Assembly (NCBI GenBank): GCA_041552055.1
Contig: JBFELO010000021.1
Location: 1-45,177, forward strand
Source of the DNA: JBFELO01 sp041552055
GTDB taxonomy: Bacteria; Acidobacteriota; Thermoanaerobaculia; Thermoanaerobaculales; Sulfomarinibacteraceae
DNA length: 45,177 nt
Reading direction: 5' to 3'
Shown: positions 35,081-43,638 of the stretch, in pieces
Position numbering within the stretch: position 1 is the stretch's first letter
Layout: every line of letters starts with the position of its first letter
Notes under the pieces: generated by a model
Databases searched by the model: none
What the model saw: the letters and a program-made list of their open reading frames with translations, nothing else
What the model was told of the DNA's origin: nothing
Translations under genes and position numbers: made by a program

Positions 35081-36172
35081 GTGGGTGGGGATCTTTCGAT
35101 TCCTCAGGTGCTCGACGGCGAGGCGGAACGGCCGAGCAGGGTTGCCAACCGTCCGCTCGAAGTGGCGGTGGTGGGCGCCGGCCTGTCCGGCCTCGCCTGC
35201 GCGCGGTCGGTCAGCGACCACGGGCACCGTGTGCGCGTTTTCGAAAAGGCGCGCGGACCGGGCGGCCGCATGTCGACGCGTCGCGCCGGTGACTGGCAGT
35301 TCGATCACGGAGCCCAGTACTTCACCGTCCGCCATCCGCGATTCGCCCGCTGGGTCGACGCCTGGCGGCAGAATGGGATTGTCGCGCCCTGGAACGGCAG
35401 GATCGCTGTCCTCGATCACGGCATGGTCACCGCCGAGCAGGACGGCGACACCGAGCGCTTCGTCCCCGTGCCGGGAATGAACGCGATCTGCGGACACCTT
35501 GCCAGTGATGTGAGCGTGAAATATGGATCGCGAATCGAACGCCTCGTACGGCTCGACAATCGCTGGCGGCTGGCAACGGCGGATGGTGCACAGTTCGGCC
35601 CCTTCGACGTCGTGGTGGTGTCGGCGCCGGCGCCGCAGACGGCGATCCTGCTTGAGGGCGTGGCGCCTGGTCTGGCCGCCCGCGCGGCAGAGGTCGAGAT
35701 GGCGCCGTGCTGGGCGGTCATGGCCGGATTTCCGCAACCCCTCGTCCTCTCTTTCGACGGTGCCTTCGTCCACAGCTCGCCCCTGAGCTGGGTCGCCCGC
35801 AACGGCGCCAAGCCGGGCCGACCCGACGGAGAGACATGGGTGCTGCACGGATCGACCGAGTGGTCGCGGCGGCACCTCGAGCTCGAAGCGGAGGAGGCGG
35901 CGGCGCGACTTCTCGCGGCCTTTCGCGATGCCGTCGGCGGCCTCGAGGAGGTTCCGGTCCACCTCGATGGTCACCGCTGGCGCTTCGCCCTGCCGGGTAC
36001 CGTCGTTTCGGAGGAGTGCCTGTTCGACAGCGACCTGAATGTCGCGGCCTGTGGGGATTGGTGCGGCGGGCCCCGAGTCGAGGGCGCGTTTCTGTCGGGC
36101 TCTTCGGCGGCGGGCGGCATCCTCTCACTGCGTCCGCGACCGCGCCGGAATAATCTCTTCGGGGACGGCTGA
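35081..36172 (+). CDS. Renalase-like FAD-dependent oxidoreductase
   Basis: 363 residues. The Rossmann dinucleotide loop GxGxxG is at 32-37 ('VGAGLSGLACARS'), followed by 'VFEKARGPGGRMSTRR' and 'FDHGAQYFTVRHPRF', the signature of bacterial renalase-like amine-oxidase-fold flavoproteins, and near the C-terminus 'NVAACGDWCGGPRVEGAFLSG', the second FAD contact. Such enzymes oxidise dihydro-nicotinamide isomers or amines; no substrate is assigned. The GTG at 35081 gives a 26-residue N-terminal extension not usual in the family, so translation may start further in, at one of the GTGs of the first beta strand. The gene is divergent from fasciclin. Its stop overlaps an ATG (TGATG, 36170-36174) of a frame I do not trust. 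Confidence 0.85.
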   Translation: MGGDLSIPQVLDGEAERPSRVANRPLEVAVVGAGLSGLACARSVSDHGHRVRVFEKARGPGGRMSTRRAGDWQFDHGAQYFTVRHPRFARWVDAWRQNGIVAPWNGRIAVLDHGMVTAEQDGDTERFVPVPGMNAICGHLASDVSVKYGSRIERLVRLDNRWRLATADGAQFGPFDVVVVSAPAPQTAILLEGVAPGLAARAAEVEMAPCWAVMAGFPQPLVLSFDGAFVHSSPLSWVARNGAKPGRPDGETWVLHGSTEWSRRHLELEAEEAAARLLAAFRDAVGGLEEVPVHLDGHRWRFALPGTVVSEECLFDSDLNVAACGDWCGGPRVEGAFLSGSSAAGGILSLRPRPRRNNLFGDG

Positions 36173-36425
36173 TGTATCCGGAAGCGAAGTGGTGCGCATC
36201 CTACGGAGGGCGCTTCGAGTGGCGCTGCCGCTGGCGAGATCTCACGCAGCCGGCACGTCGCTCCGAGCGGCGGCTGGTGGTGCAAGGCCGTGTCGAGGTC
36301 CCCCAGCATGGCCGAGTCGTCGCGCCCTCGATCGCGCGTGGTCCGATTAGTATCAGGCGGTCGGTCCGAGCGACAATCCCGGGTGTCGACGTCGAAAGAC
36401 TCAGAACAACAACGGAAGGGTAACC

Positions 36426-36605
36426 ATGAGAATCCGAGTCGCCAAACTGTTATTTGTGATCGCTGCGGGAATCTCTTTCGGGCTGTCCGTCTACCTCTGG
36501 TTCAGTGGTCAGAGGGAGGAGGGTCAGTTTGTCGGCCTATGGGTGCCGTCCATCCTGTCGTTGGGCGCGTTGACCTTTTCCAGCCGCGGGAACGCACGGT
36601 CATGA
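36426..36605 (+). CDS. Small membrane protein, 59 residues
   Basis: The ATG at 36426 follows GGAAGGG at 36415-36421. The product is one membrane protein with two hydrophobic stretches ('LLFVIAAGISFGLSVYLWF' and 'GLWVPSILSLGALTF') separated by a charged loop 'SGQREEGQF'. Small proteins of this design, carrying the 'VYLWF.G..EEG.FVGLWVPSI' pattern, occur in other bacteria without a known function. It overlaps the next gene by 4 nt (ATGA). At 59 residues it falls below common ORF size limits and is easily missed. Confidence 0.75.
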   Translation: MRIRVAKLLFVIAAGISFGLSVYLWFSGQREEGQFVGLWVPSILSLGALTFSSRGNARS

Positions 36606-36793
36606 CCGGGTTCACGATCTTCGTGATCGGCGTGCTCGTGACCGGCACGACCCTGACCGCGGTCGTCCTGGTGGGTATCAGCGAGGCCGCGGATCCGGCG
36701 CACAGCCGAGCGGAAGATCTCAGTGACTGGGAGCGGTCGTTCGTGGATCGCGATCGGGCGGACAAGGTCCCCGACCGAGCGACCTCGGACTGA
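36602..36793 (+). CDS. Small membrane protein with acidic tail, 63 residues
   Basis: Begins inside the stop of the preceding small gene (ATGA at 36602-36605), implying translational coupling. It has one N-terminal membrane helix ('FTIFVIGVLVTGTTLTAVVLVGI') and a hydrophilic Asp/Arg-rich C-terminus ('AEDLSDWERSFVDRDRADKV'). No domain is recognised. The two proteins probably work together at the inner membrane. Confidence 0.65.
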   Translation: MTGFTIFVIGVLVTGTTLTAVVLVGISEAADPAHSRAEDLSDWERSFVDRDRADKVPDRATSD

Positions 36794-36876
36794 CCGCGAG
36801 ACATGCGCACACTTTCCACGAGGAGCGTGCCTGAGCGCCGCGTGAAATGTCTCATGACACAGGGCACCGATTGGGC

Positions 36877-36892
36877 TGCCTGGATCCAGGCA
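36877..36892. repeat. Perfect 16-bp palindrome
   Basis: TGCCTGGATCCAGGCA reads the same on both strands. A second short inverted pair, TCATC/GATGA around CAATT, lies at 36899-36913. The palindrome is downstream of the small membrane pair and has no U-tract. About one such palindrome is expected by chance in 45 kb, so function is doubtful. Confidence 0.3.
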
Positions 36893-37013
36893 CACGGCTC
36901 ATCCAATTGATGAGAAGGTGCGTGGACCAATTCCGGGGGGGACAGCCGCCAGCCTCCGGAATACGGGCTACCACGATAGAGCGGCCCGAGACTCTTCGCG
37001 TTGGTCTCTTCTG

Positions 37014-37157
37014 GAACCTGAAGCCGACACCGAGATCGAAGACCCAGGGGTTGATGTCGACGTCGACATTGTCGAGGGTGCCGTCCGCGGTCTGAGTGTC
37101 GGCCGTGGTGGCGAACTGGATGTACTCGAGGTCGCCGTCAACCAGCCATGTGTCGAG
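37014..37157 (-). pseudogene. C-terminal fragment of an OmpW-like outer-membrane protein
   Basis: On the minus strand, one frame off the S9 peptidase, 48 codons read 'LDTWLVDGDLEYIQFATTAD' and then, after a short turn, 'VDVDINPWVFDLGVGFRF'. The alternating strand pattern, 'DINPW' and the aromatic end '(G)xGFRF' are how OmpW-family barrels finish. There is no start codon, no N-terminal barrel and no stop right after the final Phe, so it is a remnant. It overlaps the last six codons of the peptidase gene, so the two 3' ends seem to have been joined by a deletion or rearrangement. Confidence 0.5.
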
Positions 37158-39120
37158 CGAGGAAAGCCTCGATGGCGATCATCAGCTCGATCTGTTTGCT
37201 CTCGCTGGAGAAGGCGTGCCCCTCGCCTTTGATGAGGTAGAACTCGTACTCCTTGCCGTGCTTTTCAAGCTCGCCGATCAGCTCCTCGGCCTGCTCCTTG
37301 TTGACCCTGGCGTCGTTCTCGCCCTGCGCGATGAACAGCGGTGCGCGGATGTTGTCGACGTGGAAGACGGGCGAGGTCTGGTACATCTGCTCGCGGTCCT
37401 TCTCGATGTCGCCCCAGCGCTCGTTGATCTGCTCGAGGAACGGCTTCCAGTAGGACGGGAAGCTCCGGTACAGGGTGAAGTAGTTGGAAATTCCCCAGAG
37501 ATCCAGCCCACAGGCGTAGATCTCGGGGGTGAAGGTCAGTCCCGCCAGGGCGGCGTACCCGCCAAAGCTCCAGCCGAAGATCGCGATTCTGTCGGGGTCG
37601 GCGATCCCCTCATGGATCACCATGTGCACGCCGTCCGTGATGTCGTCCTGCATCTTCAGGCCCCACTGTTTGAAGCCCGCCTCGAGGAAGGACTTGCCGT
37701 ACCCCTCGGAACCCCTGAAGTTGACCTGCAGGACCGCGTATCCACGGTTGGCGAAGAACTGCGTCCTGGCGTCGAACCCCCACGAGTTGCGCCACTGCGG
37801 GCCGGCGTGGGGGTGGACGATCACGGGCAAATCTTGGGGCGTGATCCCACGGGGCAGGGTCAGATAGCCGTGGATCGTCAGACCGTCCCTGGCCTCGTAC
37901 CGGATGGGGCGCATTTCGGCGAGCTCGTGCTCGTCGAGCCACGGCGAGATTTCCAGGAGCTTCTCCAGCGTGTCGGATTCGGCGTCGTAGAGGTAGACGA
38001 TCCCCGGTTGGTGATCGCTGCTGGCCTCGACGATCATCCGACCGAGGTCATCGGTCGTCGAGGCGAAGACGATCTCGTAGTCTCCGATTCTGCTGCGTAG
38101 CGTGTCGAAGAGCTGCTCGAGCTCCTCATCGAAGAACTCGAGCTCTCTCTTCTCCGCGGTGTAGAGGGCGTAGGAGAGTCTCTGCCGGGCGAAGGAGTAT
38201 TCGAAGTGGTCCCGCTCGTCATCTCCGAATGCGTCGTAGACCGGGTGCTCGAAGAGCACGCGCACCTCCTCGCCCCGCTCCAGGTCGTACTCGACGATGG
38301 CGATTTTGTCCCGGCCGATACTCGAATAGGCGTAGACACTCCGATTGTCGGGGGCGAAGTACTGGGGCAGGAAGGTGTCGCCCTTCTCGAGGGGGAGGAC
38401 CTCCCTGAACTCGTCGCTGGGGCCCGAACGATAGAGCAGACCTCGCGCCTCGGCGATCCTGATCACTCCCTCGTTGTCGCAGATCCAGCTCCTGACGTCG
38501 CCCGGGTTCTCGGCGAGCAGGTCGAGCTCACCCGTTGAGATGTTCAACGCGTAGGGATCGAAGGCGTCCGGATCACGTTTGTTCATCGAGATGATGATTG
38601 TGTCGGGGCGGTTCCGAAGGGAGCTGATCACATTTGTGGTGACTCCCTCGAAGTCCGTCAGGCAGGCGGTTGTTTTGGTGGCTATGTTCACCCGGTATAG
38701 GCGGTAGTTTTCGTCGCCGGCAGTGTCCTGCAGGTAGAGGATGTACCTGTTGTTGCCCCAGAAGAACCGGTAGATGTCCCTCTCGGTGGAGTCCGTCAGC
38801 CGGATCTCTGTGGAGTCGACGAGGGTGGTGCCGGATCCTCCGCCCGGATTTCCGATCTCCCGCATGAAGAGATTGAGGACACCTTCGTGGGGACCGACCC
38901 AGGCGAGGTGGCTCCCGTCGGGGGACAGCTTGAAGTCGGTCTGCTGCGGGTTCCTGAAGAAGTCCTCGATCGTTATGCGCCGAGCCGGGGCCGTGCGGTC
39001 AGTCTCTGTGCCGTGCGTCCCCTCGGATTGGTCGCCGTGGTGACAGCCGAAGGTCAATGCCACGGCCATCGCACCGAGAATCGAGAGAATCGAAGTGGTG
39101 AGACGGCTCTTCGTTGTCAT
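37138..39120 (-). CDS. S9 family prolyl oligopeptidase, lipoprotein form
   Basis: 660 residues. The N-terminus is a lipoprotein signal ending 'LTFGC', so the enzyme should be anchored in the envelope. Residues ~50-390 form the seven-bladed propeller that gates the active site ('FKLSPDGSHLAWVGPHEG', 'RYILYLQDTAGDENYRLYRVNI'). The C-terminal alpha/beta-hydrolase holds the triad S518 ('FGWSFGGYAAL'), D603 ('GENDARVN') and H635 ('GEGHAF'). The layout is that of acylaminoacyl/dipeptidyl-peptidase-like S9 enzymes that degrade short peptides outside the cytoplasm. ATG 39120 follows AAGGGG. The last six codons overlap an OmpW-like remnant in another frame, so its exact native C-terminus is slightly uncertain. 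Confidence 0.93.
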   Translation of the reverse strand: MTTKSRLTTSILSILGAMAVALTFGCHHGDQSEGTHGTETDRTAPARRITIEDFFRNPQQTDFKLSPDGSHLAWVGPHEGVLNLFMREIGNPGGGSGTTLVDSTEIRLTDSTERDIYRFFWGNNRYILYLQDTAGDENYRLYRVNIATKTTACLTDFEGVTTNVISSLRNRPDTIIISMNKRDPDAFDPYALNISTGELDLLAENPGDVRSWICDNEGVIRIAEARGLLYRSGPSDEFREVLPLEKGDTFLPQYFAPDNRSVYAYSSIGRDKIAIVEYDLERGEEVRVLFEHPVYDAFGDDERDHFEYSFARQRLSYALYTAEKRELEFFDEELEQLFDTLRSRIGDYEIVFASTTDDLGRMIVEASSDHQPGIVYLYDAESDTLEKLLEISPWLDEHELAEMRPIRYEARDGLTIHGYLTLPRGITPQDLPVIVHPHAGPQWRNSWGFDARTQFFANRGYAVLQVNFRGSEGYGKSFLEAGFKQWGLKMQDDITDGVHMVIHEGIADPDRIAIFGWSFGGYAALAGLTFTPEIYACGLDLWGISNYFTLYRSFPSYWKPFLEQINERWGDIEKDREQMYQTSPVFHVDNIRAPLFIAQGENDARVNKEQAEELIGELEKHGKEYEFYLIKGEGHAFSSESKQIELMIAIEAFLARHMAG

Positions 39121-39403
39121 CGCACCCCCTTGCCGGATGTCCCTGCGGATCCTGGCGCGTGATCACTGGAAATGAGCTCACTCTGATCGCCACGCCGAAT
39201 GCCCGTCCCCGGGGTGGACGAATCGGTGCACTAACTCTTTTACGAGCGGTCAGACGCGGCGGTTGCGCCCTGCGGGGAACCGCCCGCTTTCGGCCGGAGG
39301 GCGGAGTTGGTGAGCCGGCACCCTCCTGCCCATCTCCCTCCCAAAAGGAACCTGTTCCGGCAGCCGGGATGTGGCCTCATGTAATGTAGCCGGCAAGCGA
39401 AAC

Positions 39404-41098
39404 ATGGAAGATCTCAAGTTCCGCGGTCATCAACGGACAATTGAATCGATCAGCTCTGCATCACTGCGGACAGTTCTGGCGGCGGTGGTTGCCTGTGTCC
39501 TGTCAGTGCTCGCGTGGCCACCGCCGGCAACCGCCTGCACCAACATCCTGGTGACCAAGGGAGCGTCGGCCGACGGGTCGGTGATCATCACCTACGCGTG
39601 CGACGGCCGCCTCCGTCCCCATCTCAGACACCGGTCAGAGGCCGATCACGAGTCCGGCTCGTCGCTGGAGATCAAAGACTGGTCGGGGGAGGTTCGGGGG
39701 GTCATACCGCAGGTCGAGCACACCTACGCGGTCGTCGGCCTCATGAACGAGCACCAGCTGGCAATCTCTGAGACCACGACCACCGGCCGCGAAAAGCTGG
39801 AGAATCCCGAGGGCCTGCTCCACTACTGGGATCTCATGCAGCTCGCCCTGCAGCGGGCGCGAACCGCCCGCGAGGCCATTGGGGACATGACGGCGCTGGT
39901 GGCCGAGCACGGCCACCGCTCCACCGCCGAGTCGTTCTCCATCGCCGATGCCAACGAGGTTTGGCTGATGGAAATGGTGGGCACCGGACCGGGTGGTGAG
40001 GGCGCCGTGTGGGTCGCCATGCGGATCCCCGAGGGATACATCTCGGCCTATGCCAACGCGCCTCGAATCCGGCAGCTCCCGCCGTACGATCCGGACAGCT
40101 GCATCTACTCGGACAACGTTGTTTCATTCGCGGTCGAGCGGGGGTAGTACGACCCGGCGTCCGGGGTGCCGTTCGATTTTGCCGCCGCCTACGACGCCCC
40201 GACCCAGCAATCACGGCGTTACACCTCGACCAGGGTGTGGAGCATCTTCCGACGGGCCGCGCCGTCGCTGGACCTCGACCCGGCGTTCCATCGCGGCGAG
40301 GGCAGAGCCGAACCCTACCCCCTGCGGATCAGGCCCGACGGCAAGCTGTCGGTGGCCGACGTGATGGCGCTGATGCGCGATCACTACGAGGGCACTCCTT
40401 ACGACATGACGCGGGGCGTCGACGCAGGTCCGTTCGGCACGCCCAACCGGTGGCGGCCGATGGGGTGGGAGGTCGATGGCGAGCACTACACCTGGGAACG
40501 GCCCATCTCGACCCAGCAGACCGGCTTCAGCTTCGTGTCCCAGTCCCGATCGTGGCTGCCCGACGCTGTCGGGGGAGTCCTCTGGTACGGCCTCGACGGC
40601 ACCCACACCTCGTGCTACGTCCCGCTCTACGCCGGCATCAGCCGTGTCCCGGAGTCGTACACCGTCGGCACGATCAAGCAGTTCTCGTGGGACTCGGCAT
40701 GGTGGGTCTTCAACTTCGTCGCCAACATCGCAAACCTCAGGTACGCGTACGTGGTGGAGGACGTCCTCGAGGTCCAGCGTGAGCTCGAGGACCGATTCCT
40801 GGCGATGCAGCCGGTGGTCGAGCAGGCAGCCCTCGCCTTGGCCGACAGCGACCCCGGCTTGATGACCGCGTATCTCACCCAGTACTCGGTGGATCAGGCG
40901 GAAGAGGTGGTGCGGCGGTGGAAGACGCTCGGAGAGCATCTTCTGACCAAGTACAACGACGGCTACGTCGTCGACGGCGAGGACGACTCGGTGGAGCGGG
41001 GCTACCCGGAGCCGTGGCTGAGCGAGGTCCTTCGTGCACGTCCCGATCAGTTTCGCGTTGGCGGACCCGAAGTGAAGGCGACGGATCTTCCCTACTGA
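39404..41098 (+). pseudogene. C69 family dipeptidase interrupted by in-frame TAG
   Basis: A 564-residue frame with one stop, TAG at 40145-40147, in otherwise intact sequence. The signal peptide ends 'PPPATA' before C45 of 'CTNILVTKGASADGSVI': in C69 (PepD-like, Ntn-hydrolase) peptidases this Cys becomes the N-terminal nucleophile after processing. Later parts are also conserved ('TFxxADANEVWLMEM' region, 'SRRYTSTRVWSIFRRAAPSL', 'TPYDMTRGVDAGPFGTPNRW'). At the stop, 'SFAVERG*YDPASG' corresponds to 'G-W-YDP' in relatives, so TGG to TAG is the simplest change. A GTG soon after could restart a fragment without the nucleophile, which would be inactive. ATG 39404 has only a weak ribosome site; an in-frame codon at 39371 is an alternative. 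Confidence 0.85.
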
Positions 41099-41427
41099 TC
41101 GGCCGCGGGCTCGATCCCGTGTCCACCGTCCACCGGACCAGGGAAACACTCGACGGTTTTCGAGAGTTCAAGCTCAGGCGGAGCGGCGCCCGCCGACTGC
41201 TGGCGGTGCTGATCCTCGTCCTCGATGTGGGCGGCGGAGCCCCGTCCCGCGGCATCATTGCGCGAATGAGGGCGATCATCGATCGATGGAAAGATGATCA
41301 CCGGTTCCTGTCCGGGACCGATGACGACCCGATGGCGGCGATGCACGCCCCCAGTGACGTCGTCGTGATCGGCCGCTGCGATTCGACGGGGAGATCGGCT
41401 ACGGGTACGAGCATGTAGGCTGAGGCT
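41099..41427. other. Intergenic stretch without visible features
   Basis: 329 bp between the C69 dipeptidase frame and the nuclease gene, both on the plus strand. Frames on either strand are short or antisense and show no family. No terminator-like hairpin with a U-tract is seen. Confidence 0.45.
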
Positions 41428-42468
41428 GTGATCGACGTTCTGCTGTTGGCCGACACGCACCTCGGTTTCGACCTGCCTTCGCGGCCGCGGGTGGTGAAGA
41501 GGAGACGCGGCCCCGATTTCTTCGCGAACACCCGCCTCGCGCTCGAGCCGGCGTTGCGGGGCCAGGTGGATCTCGTGGTCCACGGCGGTGACCTGCTGTA
41601 TCGCAGCAAGGTCCCGCCCGGGCTCGTGGCGCAAGCTCTCGAGCCGCTGCTCGAGGTCGCCGACGAAGGAGTGCCGGTGGTGCTGGTGCCGGGCAACCAC
41701 GAGCGGTCCACGCTTCCCTACCCGATGCTCGCTTCGCACGAGCACCTGCACGTGCTCGATCGGCCGCGAACGGTGGGGCTCGAGCTCGCCGGGACACGGT
41801 TGGCCGTCGGGGGGTTTCCGTGTGAACGCGACGAGATCAGGGATCGATTCCAGACGCTCGTTTTCGACTGTGATCTGCTTTCGGTGGACGCCGACATCCG
41901 GCTGCTGTGCATACATCAAGCGGTCGAGGGCGCTCGAGTCAAGGGTTTCACGTTCCGGTCAGGCCGTGACATCGTGCGAGGCCGCGACATCCCGGGCGGT
42001 GTCGCCGCGGTCCTCAGCGGCCACATTCACCGTGCCCAGGTCCTGAGCAGGGACGTCGCCGGGCGCGAACTCGCTGCGCCGGTCATCTACCCCGGATCGG
42101 TCGAGCGGACCAGCCTGGCCGAACGGGACGAGGCGAAGGGCTATTCGATTCTCGAGCTCGAGGCGGACGGGGGAAGAGGTGGCCGTCTCGTTGGGCATGA
42201 GTTCCACGAGCTGCCCGCACGGCCGATGATCTCCCTGTCGTTGGACGCCTCGAATCTCACTCCAGGGGAGTTCGAGAACCGCATCCGAGAGGAGTTCGTC
42301 GGCCTTCCCGACGACGCTGTGGTCCACCTCCGGATTGAAGGCGGACTGTCGCCGGGCTCGGAGCGGGTGGTCCTTGCGGAGCGGCTGCGTTCGCTCCATC
42401 CGCAGTCGATGACGGTAGTCGTTCGTGTACGAGGCCCTAACCGGGCTTCCCGTCGGGGCGGGGCGTGA
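41428..42468 (+). CDS. SbcD/Mre11-like metallophosphoesterase
   Basis: 346 residues. Calcineurin-like phosphoesterase motifs are complete: 'ADTHLG' near the N-terminus, 'HGGDLLY', 'VPGNHERS', 'CIHQAVEG' and 'LSGHIHRAQVL', providing the ligands of a two-metal site, followed by 'YPGSVERTSLAERDEAKGY', the SbcD/Mre11 cap entry. This family contains DNA double-strand-break exonucleases that act with an SbcC/Rad50 ATPase. No such ATPase gene is adjacent here, and the C-terminal domain is short, so other phosphodiesterase roles remain possible. GTG start at 41428. Its 3' end overlaps the convergent NnrS gene by 32 bp. Confidence 0.88.
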   Translation: MIDVLLLADTHLGFDLPSRPRVVKRRRGPDFFANTRLALEPALRGQVDLVVHGGDLLYRSKVPPGLVAQALEPLLEVADEGVPVVLVPGNHERSTLPYPMLASHEHLHVLDRPRTVGLELAGTRLAVGGFPCERDEIRDRFQTLVFDCDLLSVDADIRLLCIHQAVEGARVKGFTFRSGRDIVRGRDIPGGVAAVLSGHIHRAQVLSRDVAGRELAAPVIYPGSVERTSLAERDEAKGYSILELEADGGRGGRLVGHEFHELPARPMISLSLDASNLTPGEFENRIREEFVGLPDDAVVHLRIEGGLSPGSERVVLAERLRSLHPQSMTVVVRVRGPNRASRRGGA

Positions 42469-43594
42469 TCAGCGGGCGCGTGTTGACGACAACGTAGAGA
42501 GCGAACGCGATCGACCAGAGCACGGCCGAGGATATGAGGGCGGCGCGGGTGAGATCGGCCCGCAGCCATGGGCCGAAGACCCTCAGAAAAGCGCTGCCGG
42601 TAATAGCGGCGAAGGCCACGGTCATCATCGACGAGACGTGAAGCGGTCTGCCGGTGTGCCCGAGGGTCACCCGCGCCATCATCCCGAGGGTCAGGGTGCC
42701 GATGGCACCGGCGGTGAGCGCGTGGGTGGCGACGCTCGGCTGAATACCAAGACCCGCGGCTGCCGCCGCCTTGAGGAAGAGGCCGAGCCAGATCCACGCG
42801 TGTCCCAGGTGAAGCACCCACAGAATCGGCCGGGCAAGCGTCTTTCGAAATCCCCAGTGCAGCGATCGGCCGAGAACCAACAGCCCGGCCACACCTGCCG
42901 CGACGGCCATGGCGAACCCACCCGGTGCGATACCTTCCACGAGGGCGACGATGATGACGCCGATGATCGCAGCCGTGCCGAGGCCTGTGCTGTAGCGGAC
43001 GCTCTCGTCGGCAAGGGCGTTGCGGGTGAAGAGCGGCACGATGCGGCCGGTGATGATGACCATCACGACGACGATGAGGTCGACGGCCACGAGGTCGGTG
43101 CGTAGAGACGACTGCGGCAGCAGACCGGAGCTCTTGAGGTGGAGGTGGAGGTCACAGATCCAAAGCAACGGCAGGATTGCGAGCAGGAGGTAGTTACGTC
43201 GGCTTCCGGTCAGCAGGAGGGGGATTCCAACGGCGACTGTGAGGGTCGGAATGAAGATGAGATCGGCGAGGCCGGCGATGGCGGCCGTGGCGCCCCCAAA
43301 ACCGACCAGCCGGCCGATCAACCACAGACAGACGAGGCTCGCGAGGAATGGGCCGCGAGCCGTGGATTTCCCGGTCCAGTTCTCGACTGCGGTCAGGAGG
43401 AATCCGCCGACGATTGCCATCGTGAAGCCGAAGACCATTTCGTGGCTGTGCCAGGAGATGCTTTCGAGACCCGGCTCACCGGACATCGGCTCCTGGTAGG
43501 TGAAGGCCCACCAGGGGATCAGGAAAGCAGCCCACGCTCCACCGATCAGAAAGAACGGCCGGAACCCCTTCTGGAAAAAGACGTGCTGAAGCAT
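42437..43594 (-). CDS. nnrS: NnrS family membrane protein
   Basis: About 385 residues with twelve predicted membrane helices. NnrS signatures are 'QKGFRPFFLIGGAWAAFLIPWW', 'WHSHEMVFGF' with paired His residues, 'GGFLLTAVENWTG', 'ITGRIVPLFTRNAL' and 'MMARVTLGHTGRPL'. NnrS is a haem- and copper-binding inner-membrane protein linked to nitric-oxide stress resistance during denitrification; the conserved His residues are present here. ATG 43594 is preferred over TTG 43612 because the family motif starts directly after it. The gene is divergent from the DUF3667-like gene and convergently overlaps the nuclease by 32 bp. No nitrite or nitric-oxide reductase gene is in the window. Confidence 0.9.
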   Translation of the reverse strand: MLQHVFFQKGFRPFFLIGGAWAAFLIPWWAFTYQEPMSGEPGLESISWHSHEMVFGFTMAIVGGFLLTAVENWTGKSTARGPFLASLVCLWLIGRLVGFGGATAAIAGLADLIFIPTLTVAVGIPLLLTGSRRNYLLLAILPLLWICDLHLHLKSSGLLPQSSLRTDLVAVDLIVVVMVIITGRIVPLFTRNALADESVRYSTGLGTAAIIGVIIVALVEGIAPGGFAMAVAAGVAGLLVLGRSLHWGFRKTLARPILWVLHLGHAWIWLGLFLKAAAAAGLGIQPSVATHALTAGAIGTLTLGMMARVTLGHTGRPLHVSSMMTVAFAAITGSAFLRVFGPWLRADLTRAALISSAVLWSIAFALYVVVNTRPLITPRPDGKPG

Positions 43595-43638
43595 GCGCCG
43601 ATCGTACACCAATCGGTGACAGCAACCGTGAGGCTAGA

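Noticed and set aside
36172..36423. An 83-codon frame starting in a TGATG overlap with the renalase-like gene
   Set aside because: The overlap is suggestive, but the product is Arg-rich with no hydrophobic core or known relative, and the stretch more likely holds the promoter of the small membrane pair.
40009..40782. Open frame bridging the TAG in the C69 dipeptidase gene
   Set aside because: It is a different frame with no peptidase motifs; the true frame continues directly after the TAG.
4407..41098. Stop-codon reassignment as explanation for the in-frame TGA and TAG codons
   Set aside because: TGA, TAG and TAA all end intact genes in the window at natural family lengths, and both TGA and TAG occur as interruptions.
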